Positions 49,178 to 57,363 of a stretch of DNA of 64,000 bases are shown one piece after another. This DNA comes from a bacterium. GTDB lineage: Bacteria; JACRDZ01; JAQUKH01. Under the pieces are notes generated by a model that ran no database searches, was not told the DNA's origin, and worked only from the letters and a program-made list of their open reading frames with translations. The translations under genes and the position numbers were made by a program. The stretch is taken from the NCBI GenBank assembly GCA_028719205.1, contig JAQUKH010000006.1:1-64000 (forward strand), read 5' to 3'. Each line of letters begins with the position of its first letter. Within the stretch, counting starts at the first letter, position 1.

Positions 49178-49561
49178 TTATTTTTTATTATACACCTTTT
49201 CAGGGTCAAAAACTTTGCATTTTTTTATTATCGTAAGTTTATTCCCGTCAACTTTACGATAGAAACAGGTATTATATCCTGTATGGCACGCGGCGCCGCC
49301 TACTTGTTCAATCTTCAGGACTACAGCGTCAATATCACAATCAACAAGGATTTCTTTAACAATTTGTATATTTCCTGATTCTTCACCTTTCATCCACAGT
49401 TTATTGCGTGAACGGCTGTAAAAATGGGCCTTACCAGTTTTTAAAGTTTTATCCCAGGCTTCTTTATTCATAAACGCGAGCATTAATACTTCGTTTGTTT
49501 TATGATCCTGGATAACAGCCGTTATCATTCCGTTTAATTTGCTAAAATCAAGTTCCAGCAT
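49178..49561 (-). CDS. hisI: Phosphoribosyl-AMP cyclohydrolase
   Basis: A 127-residue enzyme of histidine biosynthesis. '[20 protein letters not shown]' (start of the domain), '[20 protein letters not shown]' followed by GN, the metal-binding '[20 protein letters not shown]' and '[13 protein letters not shown]' are diagnostic. HisE is not fused. I start at ATG 49561, where AAGGAG lies 9 nt upstream; an ATG at 49612 would add 17 residues. No other his gene is in the window, so it is an isolated gene. Confidence 0.92.
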   Translation of the reverse strand: MLELDFSKLNGMITAVIQDHKTNEVLMLAFMNKEAWDKTLKTGKAHFYSRSRNKLWMKGEESGNIQIVKEILVDCDIDAVVLKIEQVGGAACHTGYNTCFYRKVDGNKLTIIKKCKVFDPEKVYNKK

Positions 49562-49678
49562 TAAATATTTCTCCTTTTTATCCCAAATTTCATTGTTTTG
49601 AATGTCCGTCATGAATAATATAGCATATTTTTGTTTAATTGACTATGTCCATTCAGAATAGTCTCTTTCCCGTTTTCT

Positions 49679-50497
49679 TCATTTTTCATTTGCCGGTGTT
49701 TCAGAAATTTGTTTAGCAATTTCCGTGATATCGCTGGCTGGCAGGATCACCGGCATAAAACCGCCCGCGCCTGAACCTGAAAACATGGAACTCATAATAT
49801 TTGTACTTGATTGGATCGTGCGGAACACAAAGATCCCTATGCATTTACCGTCAAGTGAAAATGCCGGAGTACCTATCCCGGTCGCTCCGGAGACAATATA
49901 AAACAGCCTGGGTTTTTCAATAACAGCTTCAATGCGTCCCAACACTATGGAAGATGTCCATGAGGCAATTTTCCCTAAACGGCTTAAAATGATAATTTGA
50001 TCCAATGGCTGTAATTGTATTGTTTCTTTTATGTTTGCCGATGGTAACGCGGCAACCTTTTCGGCAGGCTGAATAAAAGCCAAGTCCAGGTCTTTATCCC
50101 TTAAAACAATTTTTCCCGGGATCTCCTGTCCGTCATTCAAATGTATTTTAATATCACTGATCTCGCTTTCCCATTTTAATTCAGATGTTTGCATAGAACT
50201 GCTTTCAGATATTTTGTTCATTAACACAGAAGGTTCAGTAGTCATAAGTGAAACAACGGTAAGGCCGGAAGGATCGATCACTGTTCCTATGATCTCAGAG
50301 GGAGTTTCACTATTGCCGAATTCTTTGCCCTGCATGGTCATTTTTTGTTTGATCACCAGTTTTACTATCACTACACTGTTCTCAAATTTAGTTTTTACCT
50401 CCCTTGCCTGTGAAGCTATGTCGTCGGCATATACCCGGGTCTGGAATAAAAAAGCGGTTATAATAAGACCAATCATGATTTTTTTTGCATTGAACAT
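49679..50497 (-). CDS. Secreted trypsin-fold protein lacking the catalytic triad
   Basis: A 272-residue exported protein (signal peptide 'MIGLIITAFLFQTRVYA' within residues 8-24). The body follows the HtrA trypsin-like fold: 'SEIIGTVIDPSGLTVVSLMT' stands where active HtrA has 'GSGVIISKNGxxVTNxHV', 'GKIVLRDKDLDLAFIQPAEK' where the Asp strand lies, and 'VSGATGIGTPAFSLDGKCIG' where 'GNSGGPL' would be. The His and Ser are absent, so it should be a non-catalytic homologue. It lies 9 bp downstream of the active HtrA-like gene, suggesting a paired function such as regulation or substrate capture. Confidence 0.75.
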   Translation of the reverse strand: MFNAKKIMIGLIITAFLFQTRVYADDIASQAREVKTKFENSVVIVKLVIKQKMTMQGKEFGNSETPSEIIGTVIDPSGLTVVSLMTTEPSVLMNKISESSSMQTSELKWESEISDIKIHLNDGQEIPGKIVLRDKDLDLAFIQPAEKVAALPSANIKETIQLQPLDQIIILSRLGKIASWTSSIVLGRIEAVIEKPRLFYIVSGATGIGTPAFSLDGKCIGIFVFRTIQSSTNIMSSMFSGSGAGGFMPVILPASDITEIAKQISETPANEK

Positions 50498-50506
50498 TTT
50501 TTCTCC

Positions 50507-52573
50507 TTATTTTTTCCCCCAATCCGGTTCAGTTTCAATAAAATTATAGCTGATATCCCTGAGCACCTGAAAAACCACATATTTTGGTTTATCCTGAGAG
50601 ATCTTTTGCATAACATTCTTTAATTCAAAAACATCTTTGATTTTTTCGCCGTTTATAGACACGATCAGATCATTTACCGCCATATAAGAAAGCCTGGCCC
50701 AGCCGCCTTCACTTACGCCTGTTACCAGCACTCCATTCTGTTTTTCTTCCCATTTTTCCTGCACCTGGTCAAAAAATGTTATGTCCCTGGCGGCAAATTC
50801 AAAATTATTGTCCTGGTATTTTTTCATTTCGCGGTCCAGTTTTGGCGATGGAACGAGTTCTACTTCTATTTCTTTTTCTTCTTTTCCCCGCAATATATTT
50901 AATTTCACTATGCTTCCGATCTTATATTGCCTGATTAAATTCTCAAAGGTTTCTACATCCTCGGGTTGATTCGCGGTAACCGGTTCTTTGTCGAGAAATA
51001 CAATAATATCTCCGGTCATTAACCCGGCTTTTTCAGCGCTGCTTTTTGGATAAACCATCGTAACCCGTACACCCGCGTTATATTTATTTAAATCCATAAT
51101 TTTCGCGATATCTTTTGTTACGGCCTGGAATTTCGCCGGAAGCCACGCTTTTCTTGCTTCTCTTCCAGGATCTTCCAGATTTTTTATCCCAAGTTTTACA
51201 ACAGTTACAAATTCTTCGGATTTTCTCTCGAAAGATACTTTTACGGGAACGGGCTCGGTTTTATCTTTTACAATATCGGATGTGATTTTCAGAAGTTCAT
51301 CTATATTTTTTATAGGGGTGTCTCCGATCCCTGTGATAATATCCTGCGATTGAATACCCGGTTTTGCTTCGCCGCATGGCCCGCCTTGTCTTGTATTATT
51401 AACAATAACTCCGTCCCTGCTTTCTCTTTTTAATTCTTTTGCCGTAAGCAGAGAAATGTTATTGGCGGTCATTCCCCATTCTTTTAATTCGTATTTTTTC
51501 AATTGGGCATTCTCTCTTTTTATAGTGGACATACTAAATATATTTTCTTTGCCGTCACGTAAAACAACAGAGTCTATTTTCGATCCGACAGGTAAATTAG
51601 CGATTAATTTATTAAAGGCCGGAAGTTCTTCCACTGAATTAGCCGATACTTCGGCTCCGGCAAGTTTTACCAGAATATCTCCGGGTAATAATCCCGCTTT
51701 TTCAGCTGGAGAATCTTTTATCGTACTGCTTACAAGAAGGCCTTTTTTAACAGACGATGATTTTAAGAGAGGCTGGACGTTTAAACCGATCCAGCTTCTT
51801 TCTATTTCAGATGATTGAATTATTTTTTCCGCCGACTCCCTGGCGATATTTCCCGGGATTGCTCCGCTTAATCCAAAACCTATTTCATTTATCCCGATAA
51901 TTTCCCCGTCAAGATTGACCAGCGGCCCGCCTGAATTTCCGCCGTAGATCGCCGCGTCATGGCCGATCCATTTAATAAGCGTTCCGACATCTTCGCCGTC
52001 CAGGGTAAACCTGTTGAACGGCCAGAAAAGCTGGGGCATGACCATTTCGGTGTTACTGATAATCCCTAAGGTAACAGATTGTGACAATGCCAGGGGGCTT
52101 CCCATCGCGAGGCAGTTATCGCCAACTTTTACTTTTAAAGAATCTCCGAAACTCGCCGTGGGAAATTCTTTCATTTTTTCAGATTTTAATTTAATAACAG
52201 AAATGTCGGTCAGTGCGTCCGTGCCGATAAGTTCCGCCTCTACTTCCTCCCGGTTTGACATTGTGCATACGATGCGTTTTGCCTTACCGGCTACATGATG
52301 GTTTGTAACCGCGAATCCGTTTTTACTGATAATAACGCCGCTTCCGGAGGCTTCGTGTTTTTCCTCCCTTCCATCATCATATTCCACGAAAACGACATGG
52401 ATCCTGACAAGCGCGGGTTTAACCTTCGCGATTGCCTCTGTTATTTTCTCATGCAGTGACCCGGAGATCTCCCTGGAATCAGGCGCGTAATATTTTTTCC
52501 CCGCGCAGGAAAGGCTTGTTAATGTGATAATTATAATAATAACTAATTCTTTTATTTGGGATTTTGAGAGCAT
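50507..52573 (-). CDS. HtrA/DegP-like serine protease lipoprotein with four PDZ-like domains
   Basis: A 688-residue envelope protease. A lipobox (SLSCAGKK, Cys near 23) indicates lipid anchoring. The protease domain (about 45-260) has an intact triad: His in 'GFAVTNHHVAGKAKRIVC', Asp in 'ALTDISVIKLKSEKM' and Ser in 'IYGGNSGGPLVNLDGEIIGI'. Four PDZ-like domains follow, near 268-350 ('GLLVSSTIKDSPAEKAGLLP'), 365-450 ('GVIVNNTRQGGPCGEAKPGI'), 475-570 ('VRVTMVYPKSSAEKAGLMTG') and 585-680 ('GVLVTGVSEGGWARLSYMAV'). DegP has two PDZ domains, so this is an expanded architecture. AAAGGA precedes the ATG. Confidence 0.92.
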   Translation of the reverse strand: MLSKSQIKELVIIIIITLTSLSCAGKKYYAPDSREISGSLHEKITEAIAKVKPALVRIHVVFVEYDDGREEKHEASGSGVIISKNGFAVTNHHVAGKAKRIVCTMSNREEVEAELIGTDALTDISVIKLKSEKMKEFPTASFGDSLKVKVGDNCLAMGSPLALSQSVTLGIISNTEMVMPQLFWPFNRFTLDGEDVGTLIKWIGHDAAIYGGNSGGPLVNLDGEIIGINEIGFGLSGAIPGNIARESAEKIIQSSEIERSWIGLNVQPLLKSSSVKKGLLVSSTIKDSPAEKAGLLPGDILVKLAGAEVSANSVEELPAFNKLIANLPVGSKIDSVVLRDGKENIFSMSTIKRENAQLKKYELKEWGMTANNISLLTAKELKRESRDGVIVNNTRQGGPCGEAKPGIQSQDIITGIGDTPIKNIDELLKITSDIVKDKTEPVPVKVSFERKSEEFVTVVKLGIKNLEDPGREARKAWLPAKFQAVTKDIAKIMDLNKYNAGVRVTMVYPKSSAEKAGLMTGDIIVFLDKEPVTANQPEDVETFENLIRQYKIGSIVKLNILRGKEEKEIEVELVPSPKLDREMKKYQDNNFEFAARDITFFDQVQEKWEEKQNGVLVTGVSEGGWARLSYMAVNDLIVSINGEKIKDVFELKNVMQKISQDKPKYVVFQVLRDISYNFIETEPDWGKK

Positions 52574-52666
52574 TTGTTGTTTTGTCCTTTTCTTTTATAT
52601 CATTTAAAAATATAATAATGTATTCTATCATTTATTTTCCCTTCGTCAAATGGTTTTATTGAATAG

Positions 52667-53566
52667 TCAATTTTTTTGGGTATCAAGAGCCGCTTTCAAA
52701 CCTTTCGAGAGATCACCCGCCGGACCGGCACCCCAGAAATGCAGGAAAATCATCCTTGGATCTTCCATAAGCATATGGTTATGGATCGATACAATGTTTA
52801 TTTTGGCATTACGCAAAGCCTTCAATACATCTTGGACTTCCTGTTCAAGCATTACAAAATCACCGTCCACAACCGCTTTATCATCGCTGCCCGCGAAAGC
52901 AGCCCAGGTATTCACGCCCATTGTTTCTCCCATTTCATCATCATTCATTTTTGTTGTACGTCCGATTATAACCTTATAAACACCGTTTTTAAACTCTCCC
53001 TTTTGACCGATGATCTCTTCAATTTTCTTCGGGTCAAGCGTGCTTCCGGAAGGATCCAGGGTAGAAAAAGGTTTCTCGCCTTTTCCCCCGGAAGTTTCTG
53101 TTATTTTTTTAAACATTTTTCCTATTGCCCCGGCCAGCTTTTCCGTCGTACTACTTCCGTCGAAATGCATGAACATGACACGTGGTTTATCCCACAGGAA
53201 ATGATTATGCAGGGCCGTTACTTTAAGCCCGTTTTCGAGCATGGTATCCATTACGGGATTGACCTGATCTTCAAGCAGGACGGTGTCTCCCATAACCACG
53301 GCGCTGTCATTAATGATCTTAAAAGCGGCCCAGCTCGCGAGTCCCATCGAAACCGGCAGGTTTACACCTGCTACATTGACCTTTATATCCGAACGGGGGA
53401 AATTTACTTTGTAAACATTTTCTTTTTCCGTAAATTCTCCATGCGCGTTAGTCAGCCTGTCGATCATATCAAAAGTTGATTGTTCGATCTTTGCCCCGGC
53501 GGAAAGCCCGCCCGGCAAAAAAACAAACACAAAAAACATAACGATTAAAACTATATATTTTTTCAT
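52667..53566 (-). CDS. Secreted DUF1259 protein with two repeats
   Basis: A 299-residue exported protein with a signal peptide ending near LSAGA (residue 23). Two DUF1259 (LppY/LpqO-type) repeats follow. Each contains a 'W-A-A-F' segment and a histidine cluster: 'VTALHNHFLWDKPRVMFMHF' in the first and 'IVSIHNHMLMEDPRMIFLHF' in the second. The HNH...H pattern suggests a metal site, but the function is not established. It is 21 bp downstream of the ABC ATPase gene, so it may belong to the transport operon. GGAGAGCAAT precedes the ATG. Confidence 0.85.
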   Translation of the reverse strand: MKKYIVLIVMFFVFVFLPGGLSAGAKIEQSTFDMIDRLTNAHGEFTEKENVYKVNFPRSDIKVNVAGVNLPVSMGLASWAAFKIINDSAVVMGDTVLLEDQVNPVMDTMLENGLKVTALHNHFLWDKPRVMFMHFDGSSTTEKLAGAIGKMFKKITETSGGKGEKPFSTLDPSGSTLDPKKIEEIIGQKGEFKNGVYKVIIGRTTKMNDDEMGETMGVNTWAAFAGSDDKAVVDGDFVMLEQEVQDVLKALRNAKINIVSIHNHMLMEDPRMIFLHFWGAGPAGDLSKGLKAALDTQKN

Positions 53567-53587
53567 ATTGCTCTCCTCTCTTTTTTT

Positions 53588-54310
53588 TCATTCAAATACA
53601 AAAGGCGTCAGAAGTTTTTTTATAAAAGGGGTTTTTGGATATCTCATTATCTCACCAATATTTCCGATCTGTTCGATCTTCCCATCGATTAAAATGGCAA
53701 TGCGTCCAGCTAGGAAGATAGCATCCTCGTGATTATGTGTAACAAGGATCACGGGAATATGAATTTTATTAAAAAGCTCTTTCAATTGTTTCGCGATATC
53801 TGATTTTGTGACCTGATCTATATTTGAAAGAGGTTCGTCCAGGAGAAGCAGGCATGGTTCTATCGCCAGGGCGCGCGCCAATCCGACTCTTTGTTTTTCG
53901 CCTCCCGAAAGTTCCTTTATTCTCTTTTCCTTATAATTTTCGAGTTCTACCAGTTTAAGCATCTCAATGGACTTTTTTTCTCTTTCATTTTTAGGAATGC
54001 CCCTGATCCGTAATCCATAGGAAACATTTTCCATGACATTAAGATGCGTAAAAAGCCCATAATCTTGCGGCAAATATCCGATACAGTGTTCCTCTATGCT
54101 GGTATTTGTTATGTCCCTGTCATTTAAAAATATTCTGCCTTTTCCCGGGGGAATGATACCTAATATAGTAAGCAGGAGTGTGCTTTTCCCGCTTCCGGAA
54201 GGCCCCATTATGATAAGAGTTTCTTTGCCTTCAACATCGAGTGAAAGCCCATTTATTACTATTTTATCAGCGTAACCGGATTCAATATTTTGTATTGATA
54301 GGCCTTTCAT
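53588..54310 (-). CDS. ABC transporter ATPase, molybdate/tungstate-type
   Basis: A 240-residue ATPase with intact motifs: Walker A 'IMGPSGSGKSTLLLTILGII', Q-loop 'IGYLPQDYGLFTHLNVMENV', signature 'KELSGGEKQRVGLARALAIE' and Walker B 'LLLLDEPLSNIDQVTKSDIA', then the H-loop 'ILVTHNHEDAIFLAGRIAIL'. The profile matches WtpC/TupC/ModC- and sulfate-type oxyanion importers; the C-terminal regulatory MOP domain of ModC is absent. It starts 4 bp after the permease stop. Confidence 0.9.
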   Translation of the reverse strand: MKGLSIQNIESGYADKIVINGLSLDVEGKETLIIMGPSGSGKSTLLLTILGIIPPGKGRIFLNDRDITNTSIEEHCIGYLPQDYGLFTHLNVMENVSYGLRIRGIPKNEREKKSIEMLKLVELENYKEKRIKELSGGEKQRVGLARALAIEPCLLLLDEPLSNIDQVTKSDIAKQLKELFNKIHIPVILVTHNHEDAIFLAGRIAILIDGKIEQIGNIGEIMRYPKTPFIKKLLTPFVFE

Positions 54311-54314
54311 TCAA

Positions 54315-55088
54315 TTAATCTCCACTTGTTGTAAAATATTTAAAGGAAACAAGCGCAAGGGTTGAAGCCGTAGTTGCTAGAATTGTCGCGGCCAGAACCT
54401 CAATTGTAAATGTCTTGACTTGTTCACCTATAAATGTAGGTATGATTTCTGTTTTAAACGGGATAACTCCAGCAAAAACAAGGCTTCCGCCGAGTTCTCC
54501 CATTGCTCTCGACCAGCATAAAGAAACACCGGCTGCGATATCCTTTAAAGAAAGAGGCAGATAAATGGTAGTAAATACCTGGAAACGGTTCGCGCCTAAC
54601 GACCGGGCGGTCAGATTGATTCCGCTGTTTCTTATCTCGCGGAAACGCCGGACAGTGAAAGAGACGACGAAGGGACAGGAGATAAAAAATTTGGCAATAA
54701 CAAGAGAGGCAAAAGTAAAGGCAATGTTCACGTGAAAGGGCGAATCAGGGCCGAGCATGAGAAGAAAGATAACGCCCTCGGCTACCGGCGGAAATGTCTG
54801 CGGGACATCAATTGCAAATGCTTCGAACAGGGTTTTTCCTTTAAATTCCCTTGTAGCTAAAATATAAGCAAGAGGGATCCCGAAGATTATGGCCAGGAAC
54901 GTTGTAACAAAAGCTGAAAGAAGGCTTAACCATAAAGCCGAAAGGATGCGGGAATTTCCAAATGCAGGCAGAACTTTTTTAAGAGAACCAAGCGCGGCTA
55001 TATATTGATATAGAAAAGTTGAGATCGAAAAAAACAGAAGTAAGATGGATAAAATGTAAAGTATAATGATCAGGTTTTTTGATCTCAT
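54315..55088 (-). CDS. ABC transporter permease, molybdate/tungstate-type (ModB/WtpB-like)
   Basis: A 257-residue membrane protein with about six spans and the binding-protein-dependent transport signature 'TARSLGANRFQVFTTIYLPL' (EAA loop). The segment 'WSRAMGELGGSLVFAGVIPF' corresponds to the 'R-x-x-GE-x-G' stretch seen in molybdate and tungstate permeases. I start at ATG 55088, with GCGGGAGAA upstream; the longer frame runs into the NTF2-like remnant. No ModA/WtpA/TupA binding protein is in the window, so the substrate is inferred from permease similarity and from nearby molybdopterin genes. Confidence 0.86.
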   Translation of the reverse strand: MRSKNLIIILYILSILLLFFSISTFLYQYIAALGSLKKVLPAFGNSRILSALWLSLLSAFVTTFLAIIFGIPLAYILATREFKGKTLFEAFAIDVPQTFPPVAEGVIFLLMLGPDSPFHVNIAFTFASLVIAKFFISCPFVVSFTVRRFREIRNSGINLTARSLGANRFQVFTTIYLPLSLKDIAAGVSLCWSRAMGELGGSLVFAGVIPFKTEIIPTFIGEQVKTFTIEVLAATILATTASTLALVSFKYFTTSGD

Positions 55089-55131
55089 GTATTTCTCCCG
55101 CCTTACACTATTGATTTCTCCCAAACTTTTA

Positions 55132-55257
55132 TTAGAATTTTCCGTTACTGTTTTTCCAATTTTCTTTTTTCGGGATTTCCTCGATGGTATCCCAATGTTC
55201 AACGATCTTTTTATTCTCGATCCTGGTCACTACTTTTTCCTTATTTGATAGATCCAT
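55132..55257 (-). pseudogene. 3' remnant of an NTF2/SnoaL-like gene
   Basis: A 41-codon frame (ATG 55257, TAA 55132) encodes a peptide whose middle, 'TRIENKKIVEHWDTIEEIPK', is the C-terminal signature of SnoaL/NTF2-like predicted ester cyclases (R-x-x-x-GKI-x-EHWD). The N-terminal two thirds of that domain are missing. It retains GGGAGG 5 nt before the ATG, so it may still be translated, but it cannot make the cone fold alone. It sits between the VOC-family gene and the permease gene. Confidence 0.65.
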
Positions 55258-55269
55258 TTTTGCCTCCCG

Positions 55270-55755
55270 CTATTTCTGCTCATATGCCTGTCTCAAAGTT
55301 TTTATGTCAAGTTTTTTCATTTGAAGCATTGCGCCCATAACTCTTTCTGATCTCCTGGCATCTTTATCCCGCAGCATTTTGCTTAAAATAACGGGAACGA
55401 TCTGCCAGGATAAACCATATTTATCTTTGAGCCAGCCGCAGGGCCCTTCATTTCCACCTTCGGATAGCTTCATCCAGAACTCATCTATTTCTTCCTGCGT
55501 TTTGCAGTTTACAATTAACGATATGGCTTCGTTGAATTTGAATACCGGGCCGCCGTTTAACGCGATAAATTCCCGGCCGTCGAGCTTGAAGGTAATGGTC
55601 ATTACCGTTCCCTTTAGCCTTCCCGATGCCTTTGCCCCAGCTTCTCCATAACGGGTAATGTTTTCGATCTTTGAATTTTTAAAAATGGAGGCATAAAAAT
55701 TAACTGCCTCCTCGGCATTATTATCGAACCATAAGTTTGGAGTGATTTTTTGCAT
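55270..55755 (-). CDS. VOC/PhnB-like protein
   Basis: A 161-residue protein of the glyoxalase/VOC superfamily, PhnB-like (3-demethylubiquinone-9 methyltransferase-like) group: 'KITPNLWFDNNAEEAVNFYA' at the start, 'FIALNGGPVFKFNEAISLIV', 'EGGNEGPCGWLKDKYGLSWQ' followed by IVP. Members of this group often lack the metal residues of glyoxalase I and have unknown substrates. The start is set at ATG 55755 with GAAAGGAAAC upstream. It may be a separate gene from the ABC operon downstream. Confidence 0.87.
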   Translation of the reverse strand: MQKITPNLWFDNNAEEAVNFYASIFKNSKIENITRYGEAGAKASGRLKGTVMTITFKLDGREFIALNGGPVFKFNEAISLIVNCKTQEEIDEFWMKLSEGGNEGPCGWLKDKYGLSWQIVPVILSKMLRDKDARRSERVMGAMLQMKKLDIKTLRQAYEQK

Positions 55756-55917
55756 ATAGTTTCCTTTCAATTATTTTGTTAATTGATTTTCTTTCAATAA
55801 TATACCTTTCCAAAAATATATCCATTGGCTGTTTCCGCTTTTTTTTGATTTTTTTCCATATAATTATGCAGGTTCCATGATATTATTTAATGGATAAACT
55901 TAAGCAGGAGGTGGTGC

Positions 55918-56370
55918 ATGGTAACAAACCCGGAATTGGATAATTCAAAATCGGTATATCATGAACATTGGCATGTTTTTATTATACATTTCCCGATATC
56001 ATTTTTTGTTGCCGCTTTTGGTTTCCAGATCATGCATCTTTTCACCAGGCCGGAATGTTTTGAAGAGGCGACCAATGTGTCTTTGATCGCCGGGACCATT
56101 GTTATGATACCGGCTATATGGAGCGGCTGGCACACCTGGAAAAAAAGCTACAAAGGTGCTCATGTCCCGATATTTCAACGAAAGATCATAATTGCCTTTA
56201 TCATGCTGGGATTAAGCTTTGGCCTGACGATATGGCGTGTGTTCTTTATTGAAGTCTTTGTGCACAGCCTCATTAGTCCGGAGCATTGGGTGTACCTTAT
56301 CGGCAATACACTTCTGATGATGGGGGCTTCCGTGGAGGGATATTACGGGGGGCGTCTCAATCACCGCTAA
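55918..56370 (+). CDS. DUF2231-like membrane protein
   Basis: A 150-residue protein with four membrane helices. 'HEHWHVFIIHFPISFFVAAF' is the typical histidine-containing first segment of DUF2231 proteins, 'LIAGTIVMIPAIWSGWHTWK' the second, and two further helices follow, the last ending 'GYYGGRLNHR'. Histidines at the membrane edge could bind heme or metal, but the family's role is unknown. GCAGGAGGTGG precedes the ATG. It is the first gene of a four-gene plus-strand group ending in carbonic anhydrase. Confidence 0.75.
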   Translation: MVTNPELDNSKSVYHEHWHVFIIHFPISFFVAAFGFQIMHLFTRPECFEEATNVSLIAGTIVMIPAIWSGWHTWKKSYKGAHVPIFQRKIIIAFIMLGLSFGLTIWRVFFIEVFVHSLISPEHWVYLIGNTLLMMGASVEGYYGGRLNHR

Positions 56371-56385
56371 AAAGAAAAAATTCTT

Positions 56386-56904
56386 ATGATAAAGGGATAT
56401 TCGGATCTTGTTTTAGAAAGCAGGGGCTGTGACCCGGGAAGTATGGGGTTCAAGGCCAGGTTTAAATTTAATACTGATATTTCCTCATTATTTCCATATA
56501 TTAACGCGGTGGCAGAAAAACCATTATATTTTGATAAGCCGCATTATATTAAATTTACTTTTAATGAATTTCATTACGCGCTCTATCCGGATAATGGTTT
56601 TTTAGCGCTGGTAGAAAATAGGGCGCACGCGATTGAAGCAATAGAAAAGCTGATCGAATTTCTCAATGATATTTATTCCAGAAAAGATTCAATTAAGCCT
56701 GATCATAAGAAATTTAAACATATTCCCGCCCTGGATATTTATAAATTATTATCAAAAAGCAATTGTAAGAAATGCGGGTTCCAGACGTGTATGTCTTTCG
56801 CGGCGGCATTGGGTAAAGGAGAGGCCTCGCTCGATAAATGCCCCGATCTTTGTAATTTAAAAGGTGAAAATGTTATCAAGCTCAGATCAATGTTGTTTGA
56901 ATAA
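56386..56904 (+). CDS. 4Fe-4S domain protein
   Basis: A 172-residue soluble protein. The C-terminal segment 'KSNCKKCGFQTCMSFAAALG' followed by KGEASLDKCP matches the 'C-x2-CG-x2-TC-x-x-FA...C' iron-sulfur motif (PF04060-type) of corrinoid/acetyl-CoA pathway proteins. The N-terminal 120 residues form an unrecognised alpha/beta domain. It could be an electron-transfer or sensor protein. It follows DUF2231 at 15 bp. Confidence 0.82.
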   Translation: MIKGYSDLVLESRGCDPGSMGFKARFKFNTDISSLFPYINAVAEKPLYFDKPHYIKFTFNEFHYALYPDNGFLALVENRAHAIEAIEKLIEFLNDIYSRKDSIKPDHKKFKHIPALDIYKLLSKSNCKKCGFQTCMSFAAALGKGEASLDKCPDLCNLKGENVIKLRSMLFE

Positions 56905-56933
56905 CAAAATTCGCTATAAGGAGGAGTATATTG

Positions 56934-57326
56934 ATGAACAACAACACATCATTTTTACTGCTTGGATTTATAGGTATTTTTGCCGGCCTGATAGCGGGTT
57001 TTTTCGGCCTGGGAGGAGGAATTGTCATTGTTCCGGCTTTAGTATATTTAGCCGGGTACTCGCAACATTTGGCAACGGGAACCAGTTTAGCAATCTTACT
57101 TCCGCCAGTAGGCCTTGCGGCAGTTATTGAATATTATCACAAAGGAAATGTTGATCTGCGTGCCGCGGTAATCATTGCCATATTTTTATTTTTTACTGTC
57201 TGGCTGTCATCCCACTTTGCCGGTAGAGTAAATGACTCATATTTAAAATTAATATTTGGAATATTTCTTGTTCTGATCGGTTTGTTTGTAGTGATTGACA
57301 GCATAATAATGATAAAAAAAAGCTGA
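56934..57326 (+). CDS. Half-length TauE/SafE-type membrane protein
   Basis: A 130-residue integral membrane protein. 'LLGFIGIFAGLIAGFFGLGG' followed by GIVIVPAL is the conserved TauE/SafE repeat signature, with 'GTSLAILLPPVGLAAVIEYY' next. The family usually has two such repeats (about 250 residues, 7-8 spans); here only one with about four spans is present and the frame ends cleanly, so it would have to dimerise. AAGGAGG lies upstream of the ATG at 56934. Substrates in the family are small oxyanions such as sulfite or sulfoacetate. The adjacent carbonic anhydrase raises the possibility of bicarbonate. Confidence 0.85.
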   Translation: MNNNTSFLLLGFIGIFAGLIAGFFGLGGGIVIVPALVYLAGYSQHLATGTSLAILLPPVGLAAVIEYYHKGNVDLRAAVIIAIFLFFTVWLSSHFAGRVNDSYLKLIFGIFLVLIGLFVVIDSIIMIKKS

Positions 57327-57363
57327 CAAAACACGCTTTAACGAGAGGAGTCAGGAAAAAATC

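Noticed and set aside
49562-49612. Alternative hisI start at 49612
   Set aside because: It has no ribosome site; ATG 49561 has AAGGAG at good spacing and begins close to the domain.
52676-53479. 267-residue plus-strand frame opposite DUF1259
   Set aside because: It lies entirely opposite a gene with signal peptide and two family repeats, and its own translation has no recognisable features.
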